From the NCBI RefSeq assembly GCF_001074825.1, contig NZ_JUPG01000155.1, positions 1 through 64,000 on the forward strand: a stretch of DNA of 64,000 nucleotides, read 5' to 3'. This document shows positions 16,584 to 25,431 of this stretch, one piece after another; the stretch's first letter is position 1, and each line of letters begins with the position of its first letter. The notes beneath the pieces are model-generated. The model ran no database searches. It saw only the letters and a program-made list of their open reading frames with translations, and was not told where the DNA came from. This DNA comes from Streptococcus pseudopneumoniae (GTDB taxonomy: Bacteria > Bacillota > Bacilli > Lactobacillales > Streptococcaceae). Both the position numbers and the translations under genes were made by a program.

Positions 16584-18116
16584 ATGAAATATAGAAAATT
16601 TCAATTATTGATGTCCAAGTATGGCTTTAGTCTTTCGATTATGTTACTTGAGCTTTGTCTTGTTTTTGGTCTCTTTCTTTATTTAGGGCGTATGGCCCCT
16701 ATTCTTTGGGTAATTGTCTTAATTTTTATGAGTATGGCGACTATTGTCGCAATTGTCAATCGTTCAATGACACCTGATAGTAAAGTGATGTGGTTAGTGG
16801 TGACTTTTGTTCCTGTCATTGGCCCCTTGCTCTATCTGATGTTTGGTGAAAGACGATTATCCAAAAAAGAAATCAAGCAGTTGGACAAACTTGGTTCTAT
16901 GCATTTTCGGGAGGATAATAGTAAAGCTCTCCGCCAGAAATTGAAGGAAGAGGATAAGGCGGCTTACGGAGTTATCAAATCTTTGTTAAGTATGGATAGT
17001 AACGCCGATGTCTATGATCGAACAGACTCACAATTCTTTTCTTCGGGTGAAAGCATGTGGCAATATATGTTGGAAGACCTCAAGAAAGCTGAAAAGTTTA
17101 TCTTTCTAGAGTATTATATTGTCGAAGAAGGTCTGATGTGGAATAGCATACTAGACATACTAGAGCACAAGGCAGCTCAGGGTGTAGAGGTCAAGATGCT
17201 CTATGATGATATCGGCTGTATGGCAACTTTACCTGGAGATTATACTATTCAACTTCGTAGTCGAGGAATTGAAGCCCATAAGTTTAATAAGGTGATTCCT
17301 CGTTTGACGGTGGCTTACAACAATCGGGACCATCGTAAAATCCTTGTCATAGATGGTCAGGTAGCCTATACAGGAGGCATTAACTTAGCTGATGAGTACA
17401 TCAATCATGTAGAACGCTTTGGTTATTGGAAGGACAGTGGGATTCGCTTAGATGGACCTGGTGTCAAGGCTCTCACCCGTCTCTTTTTGATGACTTGGTA
17501 CATCAATCGTGGGGAAATCAGCGATTTTGACCAGTATCACTTGGAAAATCAGCCTTGTTCTGGCCAAGGGCTCTGCATTCCTTACGGTAGTGGACCCAAG
17601 CCCATCTTCCGTACCCAGGTAGGGAAAAAAGTCTATCAAAGTTTGATTAATCAGGCCACTGATTCAGTCTATATCACAACGCCCTATTTGATTATTGACT
17701 ATGACTTAACAGAGAGTATTAAAAATGCGGCCATGAGGGGTGTTGATGTCCGCATTGTGACCCCTTTCATTCCGGATAAAAAATTAATCCAACTCATCAC
17801 AAGAGGGGCCTATCCGGATTTGTTGTCAGCAGGAGTAAGGATTTTTGAGTATAGTCCAGGCTTTATCCACAGTAAACAAATCTTAGTGGATAAGGACTTT
17901 GCTGCAGTTGGAACCATTAACTTAGATTATAGAAGTTTGCTTCACCACTATGAAAATGCAGTCTTGCTATATAAAACAGAATCAATCACTGAGATTCAAA
18001 AAGATTTTCAAGAGATTTTTTCGGTATCGCAAGAAATTTTCCCTCATACGATAAAAAATAGCTGGTATCAAAAATTGATTAAGGAAATTGCCCAGTTATT
18101 CGCCCCTATCTTATAA
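16584..18116 (+). CDS. cls: Cardiolipin synthase
   Basis: The enzyme joins two phosphatidylglycerols into cardiolipin at the membrane. The 510-aa protein has about three N-terminal membrane helices (near residues 15-34, 38-58, 67-86) and two phospholipase-D HKD motifs: DHRKILVID near 250 and HSKQILVD near 430. AAGGAGGGG precedes the start. It is monocistronic with a strong terminator. Confidence 0.95.
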   Translation: MKYRKFQLLMSKYGFSLSIMLLELCLVFGLFLYLGRMAPILWVIVLIFMSMATIVAIVNRSMTPDSKVMWLVVTFVPVIGPLLYLMFGERRLSKKEIKQLDKLGSMHFREDNSKALRQKLKEEDKAAYGVIKSLLSMDSNADVYDRTDSQFFSSGESMWQYMLEDLKKAEKFIFLEYYIVEEGLMWNSILDILEHKAAQGVEVKMLYDDIGCMATLPGDYTIQLRSRGIEAHKFNKVIPRLTVAYNNRDHRKILVIDGQVAYTGGINLADEYINHVERFGYWKDSGIRLDGPGVKALTRLFLMTWYINRGEISDFDQYHLENQPCSGQGLCIPYGSGPKPIFRTQVGKKVYQSLINQATDSVYITTPYLIIDYDLTESIKNAAMRGVDVRIVTPFIPDKKLIQLITRGAYPDLLSAGVRIFEYSPGFIHSKQILVDKDFAAVGTINLDYRSLLHHYENAVLLYKTESITEIQKDFQEIFSVSQEIFPHTIKNSWYQKLIKEIAQLFAPIL

Positions 18117-18123
18117 GAAATCT

Positions 18124-18154
18124 AGGACTGAGGATACAAACCAGTCCTCTTTTT
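18124..18154 (+). terminator. Intrinsic terminator of cls
   Basis: AGGACTG (18124-18130) pairs perfectly with CAGTCCT (18142-18148), followed by CTTTTTC. It insulates cls from the ComX promoter just downstream. Confidence 0.8.
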
Positions 18155-18163
18155 CTTGTCTTT

Positions 18164-18171
18164 TACGAATA
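18164..18171 (+). promoter_or_regulatory. cin-box (ComX/SigX promoter)
   Basis: TACGAATA at 18164-18171 is an exact match to the streptococcal cin-box, the -10-like element read by the competence sigma factor ComX. It is preceded by a T-rich tract and lies 20 nt before a ribosome-site-bearing ATG. Confidence 0.85.
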
Positions 18172-18190
18172 AGAAGATGTAGGAGGGAAG

Positions 18191-18334
18191 ATGCTGACTC
18201 AGAACGAATTAAACTATATCACGACATTTAAACAGACACATTTACACCGATTTCGGGAAATTGAAACCTTTGTGAAACTATGCAAAAAATCACTCAAACA
18301 CCCATCGCAAGCTGACAATCCTAGGACTTTTTGA
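18191..18334 (+). CDS. Late competence-induced small protein (ccs4-like), 47 aa
   Basis: A 47-codon gene with a perfect AGGAGG (18181-18186) 4 nt before its ATG lies behind an exact cin-box, so it should be made only during competence. The product is basic and His-rich (FKQTHLHRFREIETF, then KLCKKSLKHPS) without a signal peptide. The position after cls matches the pneumococcal late competence locus called ccs4; I assign that by memory of the locus. The function is unknown. A promoter for the next gene overlaps its 3' end. Confidence 0.7.
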   Translation: MLTQNELNYITTFKQTHLHRFREIETFVKLCKKSLKHPSQADNPRTF

Positions 18335-18340
18335 TATACT
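18312..18340 (+). promoter_or_regulatory. Promoter of the membrane-protein gene
   Basis: CTGACA at 18312-18317, a 17-bp spacer, then TGATATACT (extended -10, TATACT at 18335-18340). It lies inside the end of the 47-aa competence gene. Confidence 0.7.
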
Positions 18341-18370
18341 AAGACAGATAAATTGAATAGGAGAAACGAT

Positions 18371-19909
18371 ATGAGTGTGTATGGTAGAGTAGAAGAAGTT
18401 CATCAGGAGAATAGTGAACCTCTAGAATACCAAATCGAACAAGAATCGCATCATCGTGAATCAAGTCGTCTTCCTTTGGTAAAAATCTTACTATGGAGTA
18501 CGCTTGTAACAGGGATAACTCTAGGAGTACCGCTATTACTCGATTTAATGAGTGCACAGGAAGTGCAGGATTTTTATGCAGGTTGGGCCCTTCATCAGAC
18601 AGGGAAGATTTACAGCGACTATTATGGAAGTCAAGGTTTGCTTTATTATTTGCTGACTTACGTGACTCAGGGCGGATTTTTCTTTGCCATTTTTGAGTGG
18701 TTAGCCTTGGTAGCAGGAGGATTTTTCCTCTTTAAATCGGCGGATACCTTGACAGAGCAAGGAGACCAAGCTGGACAACTGGTGACTATTTTTTACATGC
18801 TGGTTACAGGTCTTGCTTTTGGTGGAGGATATGCGACTCTTTTAGCGCTTCCTTTCTTATTCGCGGCCTTTAGTTTAGTTGCGGCTTACCTAAGTAATCC
18901 AAGCCATGATAAGGGATTTGTACGGATTGGGTTAGCTTTGGCAGGAGGATTTTTCTTTGCTCCCTTGGCCTCGCTCCTGTTTATTGCTGTAGTGAGTTTA
19001 GGCTTGTTGGTCTTTAACCTTGGGCATAGACGTTTTGCACATGGATTTTATCAGTTTCTTGCAGTGGCTTTAGGTTTCTCACTGGTCTTTTATCCAACTG
19101 CCTACTATAGTGTTGCAACAGGAAGTTTTGAGGATGCGATTAGTGGAATTTTGTATCCAATTCATTCCATTCGTTTGGTTTCTGTTTCGGCATTGATAGA
19201 AAATGTTTTGTTTTATGGGTTGTTGGCTCTTGGCATGGGAGTTTTGGTTTTTGTCTTTTTAGGTCTCTTTCAATCTAAATCCTCTAAACTATATGTCATC
19301 TCAGTGCCTGCGAGTTTGTTCCTAATTTTAGGTTTGGTAGTGATTTTCTTTACACAGGATCCTCTACATGCATCCCGTTTGATGCTCATTTTCCCTGTCT
19401 TTCTTCTGCTTTTAGTATCCAATATCAAGGGGCAACAGAGTGGTCGTAGCGTTAGAAGAAGACGCAGAGAAGAGCCTGTTAGTCTCTGGCATCGCTATAC
19501 TAAGGGGAATCTTTACTTACCGATTTTAACTTTGTTATATCTTTTGGCTGTTCCTTTTTTGATGAGGTTTGTCCTTTATCCAGTACCTTATCAAGAACGT
19601 GAGCGTCTTGCTGATTTGGTGAAAGAGGAGACAAGTACGGAAGATGCTATCTATGCATGGGATGATACTGCAACTCTTTATCGTAAGAGTGAGCGCTTGT
19701 CGCCATCGGCTATTTTGTCCCCGATGCACTATACAGCAACTGAGGAAAACCGGAATAAGCTACTCAATGACTTGAAAGAAAAACAACCCAAGGTGATTGT
19801 GGTGAATGATAAGGTAGCAGTCTGGTCTGAAGTGGAAACAATCTTGAAAGAAAATTACCAACTAGTAAAGACTGATTACTCAGAATTCAAAGTCTATAAA
19901 ATCAAATAA
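18371..19909 (+). CDS. Polytopic membrane protein, possibly GT-C-like
   Basis: The 512-aa protein has a charged N-terminus (to about residue 40), then around ten hydrophobic segments up to about residue 410, and a soluble C-terminal domain of about 110 residues (from YQERERLADLVKEE). The first loop (FYAGWALHQTGKIYSDYYGS) has the spacing seen in membrane glycosyltransferases of the GT-C type, but I cannot confirm catalytic residues. I chose ATG 18371 because AGGAG precedes it by 7 nt; a TTG at 18353 is upstream of that site. It can be read from its own promoter and from the ComX transcript. Confidence 0.75.
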   Translation: MSVYGRVEEVHQENSEPLEYQIEQESHHRESSRLPLVKILLWSTLVTGITLGVPLLLDLMSAQEVQDFYAGWALHQTGKIYSDYYGSQGLLYYLLTYVTQGGFFFAIFEWLALVAGGFFLFKSADTLTEQGDQAGQLVTIFYMLVTGLAFGGGYATLLALPFLFAAFSLVAAYLSNPSHDKGFVRIGLALAGGFFFAPLASLLFIAVVSLGLLVFNLGHRRFAHGFYQFLAVALGFSLVFYPTAYYSVATGSFEDAISGILYPIHSIRLVSVSALIENVLFYGLLALGMGVLVFVFLGLFQSKSSKLYVISVPASLFLILGLVVIFFTQDPLHASRLMLIFPVFLLLLVSNIKGQQSGRSVRRRRREEPVSLWHRYTKGNLYLPILTLLYLLAVPFLMRFVLYPVPYQERERLADLVKEETSTEDAIYAWDDTATLYRKSERLSPSAILSPMHYTATEENRNKLLNDLKEKQPKVIVVNDKVAVWSEVETILKENYQLVKTDYSEFKVYKIK

Positions 19910-19912
19910 CTA

Positions 19913-19969
19913 AATCAATATCTTGTGTATTTTTAAAAATTTTAGGATTTTTAACACAAGATATTGATT
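19913..19969 (+). promoter_or_regulatory. Two NrdR-like boxes that also form a terminator stem
   Basis: AATCAATATCTTGTGT (19913-19928) and ACACAAGATATTGATT (19954-19969) each match the NrdR consensus acaCwAtATaTwGtgt at about 13 of 16 positions, start-to-start 41 bp. NrdR represses ribonucleotide reductase genes from paired boxes spaced by whole helical turns. The two arms are also a perfect 14-bp inverted repeat followed by TTTTTC, so as RNA they would end the upstream gene. The downstream box covers the nrdD -35 region. Confidence 0.7.
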
Positions 19970-19991
19970 TTTCTTTTTAGAGTGGTATAAT
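19964..19991 (+). promoter_or_regulatory. nrdD promoter
   Basis: TTGATT (19964-19969), 16-bp spacer, then TGGTATAAT with TATAAT at 19986-19991. The -35 overlaps the second NrdR-like box, consistent with repression. Confidence 0.7.
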
Positions 19992-20028
19992 ACTTTTTAG
20001 AAAGAACATTTTAGAAAAGAGCATGCAT

Positions 20029-22236
20029 ATGATTGCACTAGAAGAAAAAATTACAATTTTGCCAACTCTCTTCGTCGAGAAACGAGATGGGAGACGTGTT
20101 GTATTTGATGTGGACAAGATTGACAAAGCTCTCCACAAGGCGGCTGACAAGGTTATGGATGTGACACCCTTGGTTGAAAAGCGCCTCAATGCTCTGACCG
20201 AGCGAATTGTCACAGAAATTCATAGTCGCTTTCCACAGGGGGTTAAGATTTACGAAATTCAAAATATCGTAGAACATGAACTCCTTGAAGCAAAAGAATA
20301 TGCCCTAGCTGAGGAGTATATTACTTATCGGACACAGAGGGATTTTGAGCGCTCAAAAGCGACGGATATCAACTTTAGTATCCATAAGCTTCTCAACAAA
20401 GACCAGGCAGTTGTCAATGAAAATGCTAATAAAGACAGCGATGTCTTTAATACCCAGCGTGATTTGACAGCAGGGATTGTTGGGAAATCAATCGGACTGC
20501 AAATGCTTCCTAAGCACGTAGCCAATGCCCACCAAAAGGGGGATATCCACTATCATGATTTGGACTACAGTCCCTATACACCTATGACCAACTGCTGTTT
20601 GATTGATTTCAAGGGTATGTTGGAAAATGGTTTTAAGATTGGAAATGCAGAGGTAGAAAGTCCCAAGTCTATCCAGACTGCGACAGCTCAGATTTCCCAA
20701 ATTATCGCCAATGTTGCTTCTAGCCAGTACGGTGGCTGTTCAGCTGACCGTATTGATGAAGTTTTGGCGCCTTATGCAGAGAAGAATTACCAAAAACATC
20801 TCAAGGATGCAGAAGAATGGGTCTTGCCTGAAAAGCGGGAAGATTATGCCTGGAAGAAAACGCAAAAAGACATCTATGATGCCATGCAATCTCTTGAGTA
20901 TGAAATCAACACCCTCTTCACTTCAAATGGGCAAACACCTTTCACTTCGCTAGGTTTTGGCCTGGGAACCAATCGTTTTGAGCGGGAAATTCAAAAAGCT
21001 ATCTTGAACATTCGTATCAAGGGTCTTGGTTCAGAACATCGTACGGCTATCTTCCCTAAACTGATTTTTACTCTGAAAAGAGACCTTAACTTGGAAGAAG
21101 GGACTCCAAACTATGACATCAAACAGTTGGCTCTCGAGTGTGCAACCAAGCGGATGTACCCAGATGTTTTGTCCTATGATAAGATTGTTGACTTGACAGG
21201 TTCTTTCAAGGTTCCTATGGGTTGTCGTTCTTTCCTCCAAGGATGGAAGGATGAAAATGGTGTAGAAGTCAATTCAGGTCGTATGAACCTAGGTGTTGTG
21301 ACAGTTAACCTACCTCGTATTGCTCTTGAGTCTGAAGGAGACATGAATAAGTTCTGGGAAATCTTCAACGAGCGTATGAATATCGCAGAAGATGCTCTGG
21401 TTTATCGTGTCGAACGTACTAAAGAGGCGACACCAGCAAATGCTCCTATCCTTTATCAGTACGGTGCTTTTGGCCATCGTCTGGGTAAAGAAGAAAGTGT
21501 TGACCAGCTCTTTAAGAATCGTCGCGCAACCGTTTCGCTGGGCTACATCGGTTTATACGAAGTGGCAACTGTCTTCTTTGGAAATAGCTGGGAACACAAT
21601 CCAGACGCCAAGGAATTCACGCTGGATATCATTCGTGATATGAAACGCCGTGTAGAAGAGTGGTCGGATCAATATGGTTACCATTTCTCAATTTATTCAA
21701 CACCATCTGAAAGTCTGACAGACCGTTTCTGCCGACTAGATACAGAGAAGTTTGGCTCTATTCCTGATATCACAGACAAGGAATACTACACCAATTCTTT
21801 CCATTATGATGTTCGTAAAAATCCAACCCCGTTTGAAAAATTAGACTTTGAGAAAGTCTATCCAGAAGCAGGTGCGTCAGGTGGTTTCATCCATTATTGT
21901 GAGTATCCAGTCCTCCAGCAAAATCCAAAAGCCTTGGAAGCTGTCTGGGACTATGCCTATGACCGCGTGGGCTATCTAGGGACCAATACTCCGATTGACC
22001 ATTGCTACAAGTGTGACTTTGAGGGGGATTTTGAACCAACTGAAAGAGGATTTGCTTGTCCAAACTGTGGCAATAGTGATCCTAAAACTGTAGATGTGGT
22101 CAAACGAACTTGTGGCTACTTAGGTAATCCTCAAGCGAGACCTATGGTCAACGGTCGTCACAAGGAAATAGCTGCGCGTGTCAAACACATGAATGGCTCA
22201 ACGATTAAAATAGCTGGGCATCAAGTAACAAATTAG
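20029..22236 (+). CDS. nrdD: Anaerobic ribonucleoside-triphosphate reductase
   Basis: NrdD makes deoxyribonucleotides without oxygen using a glycyl radical installed by NrdG. The 735-aa protein has an N-terminal ATP-cone (about residues 10-100), the large barrel with NCCLIDF, a zinc site of four Cys (CYKCDF, CPNCG), and the glycyl radical loop RTCGYLG with the radical Gly near residue 696. I chose the second ATG (MIALEEK), the conserved start. A small gene, an acetyltransferase and nrdG follow on the same strand. Confidence 0.97.
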   Translation: MIALEEKITILPTLFVEKRDGRRVVFDVDKIDKALHKAADKVMDVTPLVEKRLNALTERIVTEIHSRFPQGVKIYEIQNIVEHELLEAKEYALAEEYITYRTQRDFERSKATDINFSIHKLLNKDQAVVNENANKDSDVFNTQRDLTAGIVGKSIGLQMLPKHVANAHQKGDIHYHDLDYSPYTPMTNCCLIDFKGMLENGFKIGNAEVESPKSIQTATAQISQIIANVASSQYGGCSADRIDEVLAPYAEKNYQKHLKDAEEWVLPEKREDYAWKKTQKDIYDAMQSLEYEINTLFTSNGQTPFTSLGFGLGTNRFEREIQKAILNIRIKGLGSEHRTAIFPKLIFTLKRDLNLEEGTPNYDIKQLALECATKRMYPDVLSYDKIVDLTGSFKVPMGCRSFLQGWKDENGVEVNSGRMNLGVVTVNLPRIALESEGDMNKFWEIFNERMNIAEDALVYRVERTKEATPANAPILYQYGAFGHRLGKEESVDQLFKNRRATVSLGYIGLYEVATVFFGNSWEHNPDAKEFTLDIIRDMKRRVEEWSDQYGYHFSIYSTPSESLTDRFCRLDTEKFGSIPDITDKEYYTNSFHYDVRKNPTPFEKLDFEKVYPEAGASGGFIHYCEYPVLQQNPKALEAVWDYAYDRVGYLGTNTPIDHCYKCDFEGDFEPTERGFACPNCGNSDPKTVDVVKRTCGYLGNPQARPMVNGRHKEIAARVKHMNGSTIKIAGHQVTN

Positions 22237-22247
22237 AAAGAAATGAA

Positions 22248-22388
22248 ATGGGAAAATATCAATTAGACGATAAGGGGCGCGCACAAGTGGCCCGTTATCA
22301 CGAGAAACACTCTAAAGGTGGAGCTGGTAAAAAAGAACGTTTACTCAGCCTCAGAGAACAATTTTTAAACAAGAATAAGAAAAAATAA
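22248..22388 (+). CDS. Conserved small basic protein of the nrd operon, 46 aa
   Basis: A 46-codon gene follows nrdD by 11 nt, with a GAAAGAAATGA ribosome-site-like stretch. The product begins MGKYQLDDKGRAQVARY and is strongly basic, with a KGGAGKKERL middle. I recognise it only as a small protein placed here in streptococci; its function is unknown. A terminator begins 3 nt after its stop. Confidence 0.65.
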   Translation: MGKYQLDDKGRAQVARYHEKHSKGGAGKKERLLSLREQFLNKNKKK

Positions 22389-22390
22389 AA

Positions 22391-22416
22391 GTGAGAGTTA
22401 GCTCTCGCTTTTCTCT
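22391..22416 (+). terminator. Intrinsic terminator inside the nrd operon
   Basis: GTGAGAG (22391-22397) pairs with CTCTCGC (22402-22408), followed by TTTTC. It may reduce, not abolish, read-through to the acetyltransferase and nrdG. Confidence 0.65.
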
Positions 22417-22431
22417 TAGTAGGAGGTAAGG

Positions 22432-22938
22432 ATGGAACTACGCAGACCAAGATTAGCAGATAAGACAGCTGTTATAGACATGATGGAGGAATTTGAAAAA
22501 TATCAGTCGCCTCACGACGGTGGTTTTTGGGATACAGAGAATTTTTCTTATGAAGACTGGTTAGAAAACAATCAGAATCAGGAAATGGGGATTAATCTGC
22601 CTGAAGGATGGGTTCCAGCAATTCAGCTAGTAGCTTTTTCCGAGAAAGGTCAAGCACTTGGATTTCTTAATCTCCGATTGCGCCTCAGTGACTATTTGCT
22701 AGAAGTAGGTGGACACATCGGCTACTCCATCCGCCCTTCTGAAAGAGGTAAAGGTTATGCCAAAAAAGCCCTCAGACAAGGCCTGAAAGTTGCTAAGGAA
22801 AAGAACATCAAGAAGGCTCTGGTGACCTGTAGTGTGAATAATCCTGCTAGCAGAGCAGTCATTCTAGCAAATGGAGGTCTCATTGAGGATGTTCGTAATA
22901 GAGTCGAGCGTTATTGGATAGAGGTAGCGAATGAATAA
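22432..22938 (+). CDS. GNAT-family N-acetyltransferase
   Basis: The 168-aa protein has the GNAT acetyl-CoA loop IRPSERGKGYAKKALRQGL at about residues 103-121 and the following helix-strand layout (ALVTCSVNNPASRAVILANGG). The substrate is unknown. It lies between nrdD and nrdG and overlaps nrdG by 8 nt, an arrangement conserved in streptococci. TAGGAGGTAAGG precedes the start. Confidence 0.88.
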   Translation: MELRRPRLADKTAVIDMMEEFEKYQSPHDGGFWDTENFSYEDWLENNQNQEMGINLPEGWVPAIQLVAFSEKGQALGFLNLRLRLSDYLLEVGGHIGYSIRPSERGKGYAKKALRQGLKVAKEKNIKKALVTCSVNNPASRAVILANGGLIEDVRNRVERYWIEVANE

Positions 22939-23521
22939 TCCAAAACCACAAGAATGGAAAAGCGAGGAACTCAGTCAAGGGCGTATCATTGACTACAAGG
23001 CCTTTAATTTTGTAGATGGAGAAGGAGTGCGCAACTCTCTCTATGTATCGGGTTGTATGTTTCACTGCGAGGGGTGCTATAATGTTGCCACTTGGTCTTT
23101 TAATGCTGGCATTCCCTATACAGCAGAGCTAGAAGAACAAATCATGGCAGATCTTGCTCAGCCCTATGTTCAAGGTTTGACCTTGCTGGGAGGGGAGCCC
23201 TTTCTCAATACGGGCATTCTCTTGACGCTCGTTAAACGCATCCGAAAGGAATTGCCAGACAAAGACATCTGGTCCTGGACGGGCTACACTTGGGAAGAAA
23301 TGATGCTGGAGACCCCAGATAAATTGGAACTTTTATCACTGATTGACATTCTTGTCGATGGACGGTATGATCGAACTAAGAGAAATCTCATGCTCCAGTT
23401 TCGAGGTTCGTCCAATCAACGAATTATCGATGTGCAAAAATCCCTCAAAAGTGGGCAAGTAGTGATTTGGGACAAGCTTAATGACGGAAAAGAAAGCTAT
23501 GAACAGGTGAGGAGAGAATGA
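22931..23521 (+). CDS. nrdG: Anaerobic RNR-activating radical SAM protein
   Basis: NrdG cuts S-adenosylmethionine with a 4Fe-4S cluster to create the glycyl radical on NrdD. The 196-aa protein has the cluster motif CMFHCEGC (Cys 42, 46, 49) and the LTLLGGEPF glycine motif. Its start lies inside the acetyltransferase gene, and its end overlaps the next gene by 4 nt. Confidence 0.96.
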   Translation: MNNPKPQEWKSEELSQGRIIDYKAFNFVDGEGVRNSLYVSGCMFHCEGCYNVATWSFNAGIPYTAELEEQIMADLAQPYVQGLTLLGGEPFLNTGILLTLVKRIRKELPDKDIWSWTGYTWEEMMLETPDKLELLSLIDILVDGRYDRTKRNLMLQFRGSSNQRIIDVQKSLKSGQVVIWDKLNDGKESYEQVRRE

Positions 23522-24135
23522 AGAGAAAAGACTTAATAGACCAGCTTGTCTCAGAAATAGAAACGGGAAAAGTCAGGACACTAGGTATATACGGTCATGG
23601 GGCTTCGGGTAAATCAACCTTTGCACAGGAATTGTACCAAATCCTAGATTCTGCAAAGGTAAACTTATTGGAAACCGATCCTTACATTGCTTCAAATCGT
23701 CATTTAGTGGTGCCAAAGGAGACTCCAGACCAAAAAGTGACCGCTTGTTTACCTGTGGCTCATGAACTGGCAAGTTTGCAGAGAGATATTCACGCATTGC
23801 AGGCAGGTATGGATGTCTTGACAATTGAAGAGCCTTGGAAGGCTAGTGAGGTCTTGTCTGGAACGAAACCGGTTCTGATTGTCGAAGGGATGTCTGTTGG
23901 TTTTCTTCCTAAAGAACTATTTGACAGAACAATCTGTTTCTACACGGATGAAGAGACCGAATTAAAGCGGCGCCTAGCTCGAGATACGACTGTGAGAAAT
24001 CGCGATGCATCCGTTATATTGGCTACTCATCAGATGAGACGGGAGCAGTATCTGCGATATTATAAAGAAACTGAGTCAAGGGCGGACATTCTAGTGGATC
24101 AATCAGAAGATAAATTTGATGTCAAGAGGACTTAA
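23518..24135 (+). CDS. P-loop nucleoside/uridine kinase-like protein
   Basis: The 205-aa protein has Walker A GHGASGKS at residues 26-33 and a uridine-kinase-like layout (LLETDPY, then LIVEGMSVGF, then a RRLARDT lid). The true substrate is not shown by the sequence. ATGA overlap with nrdG makes it the last gene of the nrd operon. Confidence 0.85.
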   Translation: MKRKDLIDQLVSEIETGKVRTLGIYGHGASGKSTFAQELYQILDSAKVNLLETDPYIASNRHLVVPKETPDQKVTACLPVAHELASLQRDIHALQAGMDVLTIEEPWKASEVLSGTKPVLIVEGMSVGFLPKELFDRTICFYTDEETELKRRLARDTTVRNRDASVILATHQMRREQYLRYYKETESRADILVDQSEDKFDVKRT

Positions 24136-24224
24136 CTTATCATAGAAGAAAATCCCTAATTTTAAAAAGAAAAAATAGGAAAACAGTTTCATTGTAAAAA
24201 AACGAAAAAACAGCAACAAATCCC

Positions 24225-24253
24225 TTGCAATCGTAGGGGCTTTGTGTTATTCT
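24225..24253 (+). promoter_or_regulatory. S10-operon promoter
   Basis: TTGCAA (24225-24230), 17-bp spacer, TATTCT (24248-24253) with an upstream TG. This is the best promoter before the ribosomal protein cluster. Confidence 0.7.
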
Positions 24254-24261
24254 ATTATGGT

Positions 24262-24389
24262 GCTGTAAATTACAGCTTTAGCTTTGATGCAAGAGGTTGC
24301 GACACGCTCGGTTGCATTGCCACGCAACACCGCGTCGGTTTTCTTGTGGAGCTAGCCTATTATCTTAAATAGACGAAAAGGAGAAAAAG
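24262..24389 (+). ncRNA. Putative S10-operon r-protein leader
   Basis: The roughly 130-nt leader has a nested GC-rich hairpin: GGTTGC pairs with GCAAC-ACC and, outside it, CGAC-ACGC with GCGTCG, flanked by CAAGA/TCTTG. In Bacillus and other Firmicutes the S10 operon leader is a target of ribosomal protein L4. By position and structure this leader is a candidate for the same control; the pairing is read by eye. Confidence 0.55.
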
Positions 24390-24698
24390 ATGGCAAACAA
24401 AAAAATCCGTATCCGTTTGAAAGCTTACGAACACCGTACGCTTGACACAGCGGCTGCAAAAATCGTAGAATCAGCTACTCGTACAGGTGCACAAGTTGCG
24501 GGTCCAATCCCACTTCCAACTGAACGTAGCCTATACACAATTATTCGTGCGACTCACAAATATAAAGACTCTCGCGAACAATTTGAAATGCGTACACACA
24601 AACGTTTGATCGATATCGTTAACCCAACTCAAAAAACAGTTGATGCTTTGATGAAATTGGATCTTCCAAGTGGTGTAAACGTAGAAATCAAACTTTAA
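24390..24698 (+). CDS. rpsJ: 30S ribosomal protein S10
   Basis: The 102-aa protein ([15 protein letters not shown] start) sits in the 30S head and also acts in antitermination as NusE. First gene of the S10 operon, with AAAGGAGAAAAAG as ribosome site. Confidence 0.98.
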
Positions 24699-24780
24699 TC
24701 TAAAGCTTGATACCTTGAGCATAAAAAACGCTCGTTAAAAACTTTTTGAACAAAAAATATAGAAAAGGAACTATTTTCTC

Positions 24781-25407
24781 ATGACAAAAGGAATCTTAGG
24801 GAAAAAAGTGGGAATGACTCAAATCTTCACTGAAGCTGGCGAATTGATCCCTGTAACAGTTATTGAAGCAACTCCAAACGTTGTTCTTCAAGTTAAAACT
24901 GTTGAAACAGACGGATACAACGCTATCCAAGTTGGTTTCGATGACAAACGCGAAGTATTGAGCAACAAACCTGCTAAAGGACATGTAGCGAAAGCTAACA
25001 CGGCTCCTAAGCGCTTCATTCGTGAATTCAAAAACGTTGAAGGCTTGGAAGTTGGTGCTGAAATTACAGTTGAAATATTCGCAGCTGGAGACGTTGTTGA
25101 CGTAACTGGTACTTCTAAAGGTAAAGGTTTCCAAGGTGTTATCAAACGCCACGGACAATCACGTGGACCAATGGCTCACGGTTCTCGTTACCACCGTCGT
25201 CCAGGTTCAATGGGACCTGTTGCACCTAACCGCGTATTCAAAGGTAAAAACCTTGCAGGACGTATGGGTGGCGACCGTGTAACAATTCAAAACCTTGAAG
25301 TTGTACAAGTTGTTCCAGAAAAGAACGTTATCCTTATCAAAGGTAACGTACCAGGTGCTAAGAAATCTCTTATCACTATCAAATCAGCAGTTAAAGCTGG
25401 TAAATAA
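24781..25407 (+). CDS. rplC: 50S ribosomal protein L3
   Basis: The 208-aa protein begins [16 protein letters not shown], the L3 signature, and has the long central loop with [14 protein letters not shown] near the peptidyl-transferase centre. One of the earliest proteins in 50S assembly. Confidence 0.98.
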   Translation: MTKGILGKKVGMTQIFTEAGELIPVTVIEATPNVVLQVKTVETDGYNAIQVGFDDKREVLSNKPAKGHVAKANTAPKRFIREFKNVEGLEVGAEITVEIFAAGDVVDVTGTSKGKGFQGVIKRHGQSRGPMAHGSRYHRRPGSMGPVAPNRVFKGKNLAGRMGGDRVTIQNLEVVQVVPEKNVILIKGNVPGAKKSLITIKSAVKAGK

Positions 25408-25431
25408 TAAAGAAAGGGGAAATCAGTCACA

